Part shown: one piece after another, positions 1 through 11,507 of the stretch
Numbering within the stretch: the stretch's first letter is position 1
How the letters are laid out: every line of letters begins with the position of its first letter
Origin: Tubiluchus corallicola
Lineage: Eukaryota; Priapulida; Priapulimorpha; Priapulimorphida; Tubiluchidae
Length of the DNA: 64,000 nt
Direction of reading: 5' to 3'
Assembly: GCA_030141605.1 (NCBI GenBank)
Contig: JAQGDQ010000491.1
Span: 1-64,000 of the forward strand
The notes under the pieces: model-generated
What the model was told of the DNA's origin: nothing
Database searches by the model: none
What the model saw: only the letters and a program-made list of their open reading frames with translations
Made by a program: the position numbers and the translations under genes

Positions 1-3000
1 GACAGAAACAAGCTCGCTAAACCAGCAACTATCAATAAAAAGTTCACAGTGGACAAAAGAAGAGGTACTGTAAAAACTGCCCCCAACAAGGTTCAAATTG
101 TGCCGAAAAGGAAACGAGGTCTTATGATGGTCATCTACTTATTTACAAGCTAGCTGCGCGGATGTAGTATCTTTGAGATATTCGCAGAAATCTTTTTGTA
201 TAGTTTTACGTTTGTCCATAAAAACCTTGCTATTCAACTTTTCTGTTTGATCGATTGTTTCCAAGGTCAGCATGTCTATCCCATGAACTGCGGAACTTCT
301 CTTGTTAGTACGTCAAATAACTATGTTGCAATGCACAAAGAGGGTTAATTCACATTGAATTCGACTCTGAATTTGAAAGTTTTTGAACTGTAACGATCTA
401 GTTAGCGTAATGATTAATCAATACGATGCTAGACCGAACTCCATAAAATCCTATTCTAGATACAAAGCACGCACTGTGGAGGCGAGGACCACGTGTGAGT
501 GGGTGGTAATTTGGTGCACCCATGTTGCATACAACAAGGTCAGATTAGTAGGGCAATATTACAGACGTCATTCAATGATTTATGATGAAAATAAGCCAAG
601 TAATAACAGGCTGAAATCATCAGTATTTTTTTTAATTTTGTACGGTAGGAGTAACATCTACGTTAGGTTTAAAATGTCTGGACAGTCAAACGCCACAGCT
701 CAAAAGCCTACTTCTTTCAGACTCGGCGGACAAAATAGAAAAATATCCTGCGCGGTGCTTGTTCGGAATACGAAGGCTGGTTCAAATCACGCACTATTGT
801 TTGTACACTGAAGTTCCGCGTGGGGGCAAATAGCTTAACAGCATGCCGATGAGCAGCGACATGTTATCATATCTAGCCTCCGCAAACAGCCTCCTCGAAT
901 ATGCAAGCCGGGGAGATGGAGTGGTGCACCTCTTCATCTAAACTGCCAACACGTTGGAGTGACAGCTGGTAAGAAATGCAAGGTATATTGAACTGCAAAC
1001 ATTTATAGGATTTCTTTATGCTTGGCTAAGTGAAAAATAAAAATTAGGTAGTACATAATGGATGTGATATCCCATATGGCCTCCTACAGTGACCACTGAA
1101 TATGCATTAATGTAAATGAATAAACATTAAAGTTATAACACTAATATATGTTTGTTTTAACTTTTAACGCCAAAAAAAACTACACTGCATAGGTATTCAA
1201 AAGTTACAACACAAATACGTCTTTAGTTCATGGTTTACATTCATCTACACCTAACTGTTACGGCTCATTCAGCAGTGAAGTGAGGTGCGAATCCGATGTG
1301 TCAGAGCATGTACAAGCTATATTTTACAAGTTAAAAAAGGAAAAATTATAGGTCAAATCAATGCTTGTTGAAGTTTAAATGATAAAACGTGTGATACCTA
1401 AAATGTCATATTGCGAAAATGTTTTTGTGGAATAAAAGCCCAAAAAAGGCCAAAGTATAAAAATAAATAAAAAAAGTGTACAACAAAATCATTATCCAAA
1501 CGCGATGTTTTAGTCAAATGTGAATTAACCTCGCGAATAAAACTAAAAACTTCAAATTTCAAAACAACGTAACTATGTCTTATATTCTCCTACTGCATGA
1601 CAATATTATGCAATAAAACCACGCTATTTTCAACCAGTTTAAAAAAACAATTACGTTTCCCTGAAAACAAATATTCTAGTCTAATGAACTCGCAAATGCA
1701 CATAATTCATCCAAATGACTTGGGCGATACGTTTTCACCACTTCCCTCCCCGGGGAAATTTTCCTGCTTTTCCTCATTCGAAAATATCAGAGCTCAATCA
1801 ATCCGTCTCAGCAATCAGCAAAATGGACGGGATTCATGAGCATATTATTATTAGACTCGGAAAGAAAACAGTTTGCAAATAACGCAAAATGGGCATTCTT
1901 GACAGTTTTGTCTGTGTTGATGGATTCGTCGTTTGCTTGAAGTAGGTTCATTCAAAGAATGAATAATTACAAATAATTCTACGTGATTCTTCAACTAACC
2001 AACTACCCAGTGTCCTTCCATAATCTAAACCAGTAATGAAAAACTTAGAAAACGTTAATAAAACAGGAACCTTTTCAGCTACAAAGTCGGCTGATTTACA
2101 GATACTGTAAAAACGTTTCGCTAATCAATCCAAGCTATAAAACCTGAACGATGAATCTGGTGAACAGTAATAATTAAGCGAGGTTATAGTTTTAGTTCAC
2201 ACCGATTTAATGCCCCCCATCTCTCTTACGTCATCTCAGCGTACAATGTTTCTAGAATCTTCCAGATATGGTCTCTGTGGGAGTGCTCCATACACTTGTG
2301 CATATAATGGGCTCATATGAATACTTAATAACTATATATGTCTACATAACTTATGGCCCTCTTGGAAGCCTAAACGTATTCGTCGCTCATATGAATTGTT
2401 ATATTTTCATACGGTAAATATGAAAATTTATATATTTTCATATATGATTGCTGAAAATAAACATTTTCAGAAAAAGTAAATACGAAGAACATCTGTTCTC
2501 TTTTTCAAGAATGAAACGTACAAACGCATCACAAATTTATTTCCCAAAATAGCTACAAGTAGCTGTCTTCCACATTTCCAGCTTGACAGCTAGATAGTCG
2601 AACTCGTCTCTTGTATGGACTTGCCGGCTAAGAACGACAGCACCTCCTAACGATCGTCTAATTGTCCATAAAGTCAATTAGAGGAGGATGCGTGCTACTG
2701 AGGAAACTGTGTCTTGCTGTGAAGCGCTACTGTGAAAACACAATTATCTATTGGTAACATCTTGGCATGCAGGGCCAGACAGAAGCCGTGGATTGTTAGC
2801 ACTCGCTTTACTTATGTGTGGATCTAACACTTCTCCACCTTCCCCACCTTCCCCAACTCTCACTCATTCATTCTCCCTCGCCACTAACTCTCACTCACTC
2901 ATACACTCAGTGAGTTAGTTTCCAAGTCCCTGGTAAAATTTGTTTTACGCTGCACTTAATTTCTCAATTTATTTCGCAAGACATTCGTTCATTCCATGAG

Positions 3001-6000
3001 CTTCATGGTTTTCATAAAAAAGTTAAATAACTTTCCAAGGCGCAATTAACACTTGTAACAGGAAATTTCGTTTATAAGCAGCAACAGAAAAAAGGAATAT
3101 CAACTCTCAATAACTACAGCTATTTTATCGACGATTATAAAAGTTTATTTCAAGAATGTCACGAGAATGCCATTTAACTACAAAACTGGAGCCAAACACC
3201 ATTTGCAAAATATGAAATTTGCATACTACTTCTAAGTGCAAGGTCGTAACGTTAGGAAAACAGCGGCTTTTGAAAGTTTAACGAGAATTTCTAATTAGAA
3301 AATACTGCAATGGTTAAGAAAGAAAGGTTTTGTTGGAGGCAAGCAGCACGCAAAAAGCTGTTGGCGACAAGGACAAATAAAAGTGAATCTATTGCAATTA
3401 ATCAAATTCATTTCAAGAAAATCGAGGAGAAAAACACTTCCGATTTACACCGCTGGAAAATCGAAAGACCATAAAGTACACATTTTCATCATCGACGCAT
3501 CAAAGCCTGAAAGACTATGCGGACCACAACTGTGTGGACCAATGGTCAAGCTTTTGACTAATAAACCATTTACTAATTTCAATTCAAAATTAGCAAGATT
3601 AGCGGCGACTGTAAGTTAACAATGCGTAGAAGCGAATTTGTTATGCATTTGTACAGTATATAAGTATAGAACTTGTATACGAACTTCTATAAGTATATAC
3701 TAAAATTGTGATTAGTGCTTATGATTAATGACTAATACACGTTTATGGCCAGCGATATATTTAGGTAAATTTGGAATTTCTTATACCGATTTAAAAGAAT
3801 ATGGCCAATTTTGTAATGTTAGACACGCATCAAACTTCCAATTTTGAGTGAATTCTATTCGCCAACGTGATTTGACAACCTTGTGACCTGCGCTTTATCT
3901 TATACGTAAAATTGTGTGGAGCGGAGCATTCAGTGTTGCTGTGATGTTTCGGAACTAATCTCTTCTGCAAAAAAGTAGCATAAAAAGACTTAGACCACAA
4001 ATTGAGTCAAAAGGGGCTTTACGAGCCAACAGGGGCTAATAAATGAAAAATAAAAACCCGAGGAAAATATTAAAGCAAAACACTTGTTCGCTGTATAGTA
4101 AATTCAGTCCCTGGGATAAGAATGTTTGGAACACTGCATTAAATGTACATTCATTGATCCGGGACTCAGCAGTTGCATTCGAGTAATGACTCTATCCGCT
4201 AGAAGTTTAATTTCATCTCATCAAGACGACGATAAAACCAACAAAATCAAGTGCTTGAGCCTGGAAAAGTTTTCATTTGTGCACATCTCTCGGAATCGTT
4301 TGCAAATCGAGAACCGAAAGGCGGAAAAGTTTGGTATTTTTACCCACACGACTTTCGAATTTTTCTCCTTGCGTACGAAGAAATGTAAACCAAAAATCTT
4401 CCCGGATCTTCTGCGCTTATCGAAATTAAATTAAGCTTTTGTTTATTTTTGTTGAAATAGTGGGCATATGGCCTATACTGTAAAAAATTTAATAACACCG
4501 TTACAAAAGTAACAGATACATTAATTAATATTGTTTGTACTCAAATTCGTAACATCAGTTGCTGGAGAAAATAGTTAAACAGACCAGTACTCTTTAATCA
4601 CGGGATCGCAAATGTCTTGATACAGAATTATAGAAAACAGCATTAGACACAAGTTACAAGTGTGCATCTATAATATTTTTGGCTTGTAAGACTTACCAGC
4701 ATGGGAACTACCAAAATTGAAAAAATCTCGACGACAGATTGATCGGCACAGTATGTTGTACATTCCGCCTCATGGAATTCCTTGCCATATATAGACGAAC
4801 ACACAAAAAACACAGTTACAAATGTTTCGTACACTACGTTTTTTGAAAGTTTATAAAACACACTTGTAGACTAAAAACTGAGTTAAACACCAAACATTCA
4901 GCCAGCATAGACACAACACCGTTTCGGACGCTGTACATTCACCAACAGTAACTGAAGAGCAGACGATCTCGATACTGAAAACAGCGCCATCTCCAGGAGC
5001 AAGAATAAAGTTTTCCTCAGAGAATAACAGACTAATTAATCTATAACTAAACTCGGCAATTACAAGCACAAAATTGGCGAAACAGCCTGCCCAAAAGTTA
5101 GCAAGGCAGTTTCTGTAAATGCACAACCTTTTTTTTATAAATTCATACAATAGTCAGCATTAGAATGTACGACATGCGCGATTATTTTTCCAGTGCCCTA
5201 GGCTCTGGATTATACGACGTGTGTAAAAAGGCGTGACGGGCAGATGCACAACATTATGGCATGAAATGCAATTTTTAATGTGGGCAATAAAATTTTAATC
5301 GGAATTATATTAACCGATGGCAGTAATTTCAAATACCTAAACTTTATGTCACAGCCCTACGTCTAGATAATGTGTAGTTACTTGTTATAACCTCGACTAT
5401 TAGGTTCAAGCATTCGCAAAGAAAAGAAGCAATCTTCAAGCGGTAGCTTATCCTAAGCACAATTATCCCGGTTATCCGGTGCCCTGTGTCCTCGAGCAGG
5501 GTCGTCTAATCAGTGCCGGGCTATCGACGCGTGATGCTGCATAAGAATATGCCATCATGCTAATACCACACTCGTCCTACCCAGCCAACATCAATCCAAC
5601 TGATCATTGTTAATTGATGCAGAGTGGGAACAGCAAATGATCTAATCTGCATGATAATCTTCATACTAAGGCGCAGATTGGGCCAACCATTATGAGTTAA
5701 GTGTTCACAATGATGCTGTACACAATGTGTCATCCGGAAATCTTTTTAAACGCGCCAATCAAAATCAAATTGCAAAGAAAATTCTGGCGCATGAAAAACG
5801 GATTAAGCTGTCATTTTCTCTAACTGTGAAGAAGCGTTTCTTCGCAATTCAATTCATTAATGCTGATTCAGATTGAAGAATTATTTGTAGGCATACGGGC
5901 ATATGGTATCATCTTTTGTAGGTATGGAAAAAGAAACAAATATTTTAAAATATACCTTATTATGTTTTTTCGGAAAATTCAGAATAAAAAGATCAACAGT

Positions 6001-6130
6001 GAACATATCAACACATAACAGTGAACATATAGCTGACATACTGAGATACTACAACTAATACTAGGCTGTGAATGTATTTAAATGTACGGTAATTACATTT
6101 GCCATTTAAGTGTGCATCAATATTATATAA

Positions 6131-6135
6131 TATAC

Positions 6136-6185
<50 letters not shown>
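6131..6185. repeat. Compound (TA)n(GA)n microsatellite
   Basis: TA/CATA repeats to about 6167 followed by nine GA units. The Tyr/Ile and Ser/Leu frames over it are repeat-encoded. Confidence 0.95.
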
Positions 6186-6304
6186 GCCATATCATAATAA
6201 ATAAACACTTGGTGTTCATGTTCCAAAATTTACCACACGAATGAGTCATCGAATGTAGATAAGGGGCTGCATGATATGACATTGATAAAATGCACTTGCT
6301 CATA

Positions 6305-6590
6305 CTAGGACCAATTATTTTGATCATAAATGACGTCATTGAGACCTCCCAATATCCGCTTTGTCACGTGAGGTCGGTCAGTGATTAAGAAGTTGAGCAA
6401 GACGTTTGAATTGGATAAGACCAGAAATGAATTTGCCTGCTCAATTCCCTGGACGGAGGAACGATCAATCATATTCAAAGTAAAAATGACAAGAGCGCTG
6501 GAATCTCCACGACTCGAGAGAATGCCTACACGGTCCGGCGGAATGCACGATTTCATATGAAGCAAAATTAGATCTGTCGGCTTCATCTGT
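6305..6590 (-). pseudogene. Possible LINE endonuclease fragment
   Basis: The minus-strand frame reads QANSFLVLSNSNVLLNFLIT followed by DRPHVTKRILGGLND. This resembles the C-terminal part of an APE-type LINE endonuclease (S-LxDxFxTxxPxxV, then GLSDH), with the catalytic SDH degraded to LND. It is short and weakly conserved, so it could be chance. Confidence 0.3.
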
Positions 6591-6899
6591 TTGATATAAA
6601 TGGATGCTTTGAAAAGGGCAGTAAGACCATCTCTGAACTAATAGCATCAGCCAGGGGTGCGGAATTTGGAAATGTTGAAACGACTAAAACATTTGATGTC
6701 AGTTACCAGACCTTGGATCTTTGGTATAAATGAGAAATAAAACCAGAAGTAGTATGGAACAGCTGCGGGCAGGTTATAATATCCACCTCCGATAGCAGAA
6801 ATGACAAGTGGAATTGAAAAAAAGATGTCAGAGAGAAAAATTAAATCACCAATCCACTGGACATGATGACCTTGCTGTATCTGTTATAAATCTTGGAAA

Positions 6900-7200
6900 A
6901 TATTCAACAAGAAATGGAGTGGCTCATCTGTTGGTGAAAGACTGTGTAGTAATATTTGACATGCACGCCCCATTTCGTAGAGTATAATGGCACCGAGAGT
7001 TCAGCAAGGAAATTAGCCCTCAAGTTAATTTTCAGCTAATGCATTCAACAACTTGTCTGTTAAATAAAATTAGAAATTTCAAACAAAGCTAAAATAAACT
7101 ACCCCAAAATAATCTCTAAGATGAACGTCATAGGCAGATGATGCTGTTTCAGCCACGTACACACTCTCTCAAATAGCTGAAGCCACTATACCAGGATCAA
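6900..7200 (+). pseudogene. Possible decayed LINE linker and reverse-transcriptase motif
   Basis: Plus strand encodes VVIFDMHAPFRRV (about 6951-6990), like the DxHAPxxxxxV linker after the LINE endonuclease. Further on it encodes ADDAVSATYTLSQIAE (from about 7136), like RT motif C (Y/FADD), preceded by a stop codon. The two are only about 150 bp apart, so most of the RT would be deleted. Weak evidence. Confidence 0.25.
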
Positions 7201-7761
7201 CCAAGGAGTTTTTTTCATTGATCACCCATCTATTTACATATTAGGCTTGGCATCGGTCACGAAGTGGACACCGTGACAACTCAGCTATTAGAAAAGAACA
7301 ACAAAATCATCAACATGAGCCAAGATGTAGAATTTTGAGAACGAATCAACATAAAGTATACGTCAAACGCGAACTGGTATACTTACTATCATGCGTTCAT
7401 GATTATCATTGTGGATGATACAAGTCTACATTTGAAAGTTTGAACTTATAAGAACCATTACTGACCATCTGTTCACAGATAGCATTATAGAATCGACCCA
7501 ATGCATTATAGATAATTAGCCATCCCACTAAATGTCATCCCCTTGCAAAACCTAGTAACCAAAGCTGTACATATGATTGAACAAACATTCCAGACTCAAA
7601 TCACAGTAATCAGTTCAGCAGCTTCTGAGCTTCTGATTGCTACTAACTGCCACTGCAAGAATTTCATTTTGTCCCACTGTAGTTGTAGATTAAAAGCGGC
7701 TCCATTTCTTAGTGAGGCGTTAGAACTAGCAACATTGGTGGCAGAATCATTCGCACTACAC

Positions 7762-7835
7762 CAGGGGTGTGCAAATTATCTGACTAGCCGGGCCACATTA
7801 AACTTTCCCGCAATTCCTGCGGGCCACAGGCAGTT
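7762..7835 (+). mobile_element. hAT-like element end (solo fragment)
   Basis: Begins CAGGGGTGTGCAAATTAT and contains two copies of GGGCCACA about 30 bp apart, within a GC-rich block (CCCGCAATTCCTGCGGGCC). CAGGGGTGTGCAAA with GCGGGCCACA is typical of the left ends of many animal hAT elements. No matching right end was found nearby, so it is probably a broken copy. Assigned from memory of the family. Confidence 0.45.
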
Positions 7836-8673
7836 TGATCAAGGAGCCAAGTACAGAAAGGCCTAATAACGATTTTTTTGCATCCGACCTGTGTACATCA
7901 TTACTACTACATTCCAGGCAAGGTACCAATAAATAAGCAAAAGACTGAAAGGAAGTCCAGTTAGATTTAGTCCTTAAGTGCATTATTCTTCAATTTCAGT
8001 TCTATTTTTATTCTAGCATTGTGTCATATCAATGAAACTGCGCATGATTACTGACTTTCTCTGCCGATCTTCACAATAACATTAGTTTCTGCTAAGCGAA
8101 ATGCTGGCCTATAATGCTCTCCGTCACATAATTGCGGTGCAGTCGTATTGTTACTGAAAATACTTTCATAGCTGTTAATGGCCAAGCAGATTAATTTTTA
8201 CTTTCTGGATATGGTAGGCATCCAGAATGATTGATAAGCTATTGGGCACTTAACGAAATTAAACTACTTAGAGCAGCTTAGCTTCCTCATTAAACTTGGT
8301 TGCTTCAATATAATTTTGTCACTTTTGCCATTCAATCGGTTTAGTTAACTTGAGCAGATAAGTGACGAATTTGCGAAACATTCACATGTATAACAATTTA
8401 ATAAGCGGTACAGTAAGTTGGCGCTTCAAGTTTGTCCTTGAAATTATCCTCAAGGTCAACAACATCTCCCGGGGAAGGACCCAATACGGACTTCTGCGCA
8501 TTCATAGTTAAGACTATTTATCCATTTTGCTTTGCTTTGCTTTGAAGATAACCAGTACTCTTGAAAAATTCACTTTTGCCCTCTAGCACAATAACTTATG
8601 CAATGTCCGACTACAAATTTAAACATCCGAGACAGTCTGAAAATGTTCAGTCGTCTATTTAGCATTGTTTTGT

Positions 8674-8727
8674 GTCTGGAGTATGTGACTATTAATCGCA
8701 AGGTCTTGTGTTCAAATCTCGACCAGC
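8674..8727 (+). repeat. tRNA-like 3' half, possible SINE remnant
   Basis: GACTATTAATCGCAAGG then TGTTCAAATCTCGACCAGC resembles the anticodon arm to acceptor end of a tRNA, with a B-box-like TGTTCAAATCT and a following T6 run (8728-8733) that could act as a Pol III terminator. The T stem is poorly paired and no A box is visible upstream, so this is not a functional tRNA gene. Confidence 0.3.
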
Positions 8728-11046
8728 TTTTTTAGTATCTTTTCCTGACAATTTTTAGCATCGCCGTTCTATTTTCAACTCATTAACCCAAGGGGTTAAT
8801 TATTGTTGAACCCTTACAGAGTTTTTAATTCCGGACTGTCACAGTTAGAACCCATTGAATTCAAACGAGTGTCCTAAGGTTGCCAAAATTATCTTGTTGG
8901 TTTAACAAATGCACATATTTTCTACCATGCACGGGCCCGCATCTTGCCACGCTGAAAAACTTTTTTATAGTAAATCGGAATTCAAGTTTAATAATGAGCA
9001 TTATTGTAGCTTTGCAATGCACAGTGCCCTTAAGAACAGGAAGTCCAAGTCATTTTACAAATAATCATGAACCCACAATAAGGATTCCCGTAGCGAAAAT
9101 TACAGGACTTTCTTGACAAACCACGCTGTGTTTTCAGACGGCTTTGGAGAATTTTAACCCCGATAATAGGTCAACCCAACATAGCAGCAACCGATCTTTG
9201 CTTTACAGGAATACCGAAGTCAGATTGAATTAAAGCAAATATTACACCCTCAGGCAAAAGCATATTGGATGTAAGACACCTATATCAATTACTGTCGTAA
9301 AATGAAAACAAAGAAAGTAAATATTATTGGTACGCACGCGAAGTTGATAAGTAAAGTTAAGTTACAGTCTAGGCACACACTTATCATCTTGCAACTTACA
9401 TGGCATGTGTAAGTTTTTAATTTGGTATAGTTTGGCAGAGATTTAGTTTACAATTATCCATATTATCCAATTATCCATTATTGATGTATATCATCCTTCA
9501 AAAATCTAATTTGTTGCTGATCGGTTCCGAATACATTCGAATAATACGGCGCCAAACTCCGTATTGAGTCTCTCCATTGGATATATCGTCGAGTATAATT
9601 TCAAGGTCAAACTCGAAGCACCAACTTACTACATCTCAGTATAAGGACTTTGCGGTTTTTTAACTTACTAAGTCGTTATGCCCCGTAAGGCTAAATTTTT
9701 GAATGTTACTGTCTGTTCTCAAGGCATCTAGAATACAAAAAATAGAATACAATCCCATTTCTACAGACTGGTGATTTTTTTCGTTTTTTAGATGCCTTGA
9801 AAATGAACAATAACATGTTCGAAACGGGTCGGTAATAATTATTTTTGGAAGAGATTTAGTTTCCCTCAAAATGTCTTAAAACAGTGTTGAGCTTTAATAT
9901 ATGTAATCAATAGTAAACGTGATTTGTCCGTAAAATATTACAACAATAATGAAATTTCATTGTATATTGGACTTCATTAAATTTCACATACTTACCAACC
10001 AAATTATAATTGCAAACTTGTAAATACTGTTAATTACATAATAATGAATTCGAATGAGTGAACACAAAATTTGAATTGCAATGCATATATTTCAATAATT
10101 CACAAGTAAGCAGATGCATTGTTGCATACGTTGTATTTTATGAGCGCAGTAAACTCCTATACAGTATGACATATGGCGAACTATACGCCTCATTAATTAG
10201 AATTTGGTCAGAAATCTGATTCATTAAATCTCGGCATAAATAATGCAACAAAACTGCACTCTTTCCTCATTTTAATAAAACAACAGGTTGTAAATATTGT
10301 TCATTAAGTGCAATTGACACATCCGGGTCAAATGAGATCATAGTGCTTCAACATGGAGACAGACAGCGTCAAATGATAACGTCCAATGTTAGGCAGGTGA
10401 ATAGATGATGAATGATTAATTATGAGGCATGAAGATTGCCAGGCTTATATGACGTAATTCAGATCTGCAGTCTTATTTAATAATCCATTCATCATAATAA
10501 AAACAATCTTTAAAAAGCAGAAACAAACAATAGTGCCTTATACAAAAGATTCTAAAGAACATTAGATAAGAAAAAAAGAAAGAACTAACAAGTGCTAATC
10601 AAAATGCTTTCAATTGCTCAATTGTATAGACAATTTCGAAGCAAATATCCAAAAATCATTTTTTCCTAGAGAGTTTTTTCATCTGAATGTGCATCAGTGA
10701 TTACTGATGAATCAATTACCATTAACATTAATTAAGATCCATTCAGAGAGATTAAATTTTTAAACAAACATTGCATAGCAAAACACTAGGGGCATAGATG
10801 AGTCAGGCGTTCGAAAATGAAGCACTTAGTAAGAATTTATATTTTTTTAGGTTAACACAAATGGCTTAAAATGGATGCTTAGTATCACAAGCTATATGAT
10901 GAATGCACACGTATTGAATGCATTAATTAATAACAGGAATATGTTTGAGAATTTCAGATCAAAAATCAAACAAACGTCTATGTAACTGGATGTGCAAAAT
11001 ACAGAAATGAACTAGCAAACTGGAAAGCAGGTGTTAGCCACAGTCA

Positions 11047-11313
11047 ATCATATCATATCATATCATATCATATCATATCATATCATATCATATCATATCA
11101 TATCATATCATATCATATCATATCATATCATATCATATATCATATCATATCATATCATATCATATCATATCATATCATATCATATCATATCATTTCATAT
11201 CATATCATATCATATCATATCATATCATATCATATCATATCATATCATATCATATCATATCATATCATATCATATCATATCATATCATATCATATCATAT
11301 CATATCATATCAT
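11047..11313. repeat. (TATCA)n pentanucleotide array, about 265 bp
   Basis: More than 50 near-perfect TATCA units, with one phase slip (TATCATATATCA near 11135) and one point change (TCATTTCA near 11191). It ends 85 bp downstream of the exon 8 donor. The 100-codon frame across it is repeat-encoded (repeating IISYH) and not a gene. Confidence 0.98.
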
Positions 11314-11398
11314 ACAACTCGTCCAATTTCTAAAAATCACCAACCTGATTTAAAGGTTAGAAAAAAGATACATATTAAACAAGTTCATGATCACATAC

Positions 11399-11507
11399 CT
11401 TTCAGTAATTGTTTCATTTCTTTAGCCGCCTTTGAAGGAATGCAAGATTTTACGATGTCAAGCGCTGTTTGTTCGTAAGAATTTGGCTTTGTCACATCAA
11501 CACCACA
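11399..11507 (-). CDS. CASKIN: Caskin exon 8: end of ankyrin region, pre-SH3 helix (residues 243-278)
   Basis: 109 nt, TTTCAG acceptor, exit in phase 1 at AAAG|GTATGT. It encodes [20 protein letters not shown], then [16 protein letters not shown]. YxQTALDIV is diagnostic, and the [12 protein letters not shown] helix leads into the SH3 domain in known Caskins. Only 879 nt separate it from exon 7, the shortest intron here. Reading through the donor gives Gly-Met-stop. The next exon is not found in the window. Confidence 0.93.

Larger units (their letters stand above)
1..11398 (-). other. Caskin intron 8 (partial, runs off the left edge)
   Basis: No coding exon found. I looked on the minus strand for an SH3 exon (RWKG- and GYFP-type codons) and saw none in frame with splice sites. 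The stretch holds retroelement scraps (6305-6590, 6900-7200), a hAT-like end (7762-7835), a tRNA-like piece (8674-8727), a TA/GA microsatellite (6131-6185) and the TATCA array at its right end. The rest is AT-rich unique-looking sequence. The frame at 383-811, 142 codons if read from a TTG, matches nothing I know. Confidence 0.7.

Noticed and set aside
383-811. 142-codon plus-strand frame, among the longest in the window
   Set aside because: It opens at a TTG, has no recognisable domain and no splice or promoter context. A frame of this length is compatible with chance in a 64 kb window.
7543-7866. 107-codon plus-strand frame
   Set aside because: Runs into the hAT-like end at 7762, and the upstream part has no recognisable domain.
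11031-11333. 100-codon frame of repeating IISYH
   Set aside because: Translation of the TATCA array.
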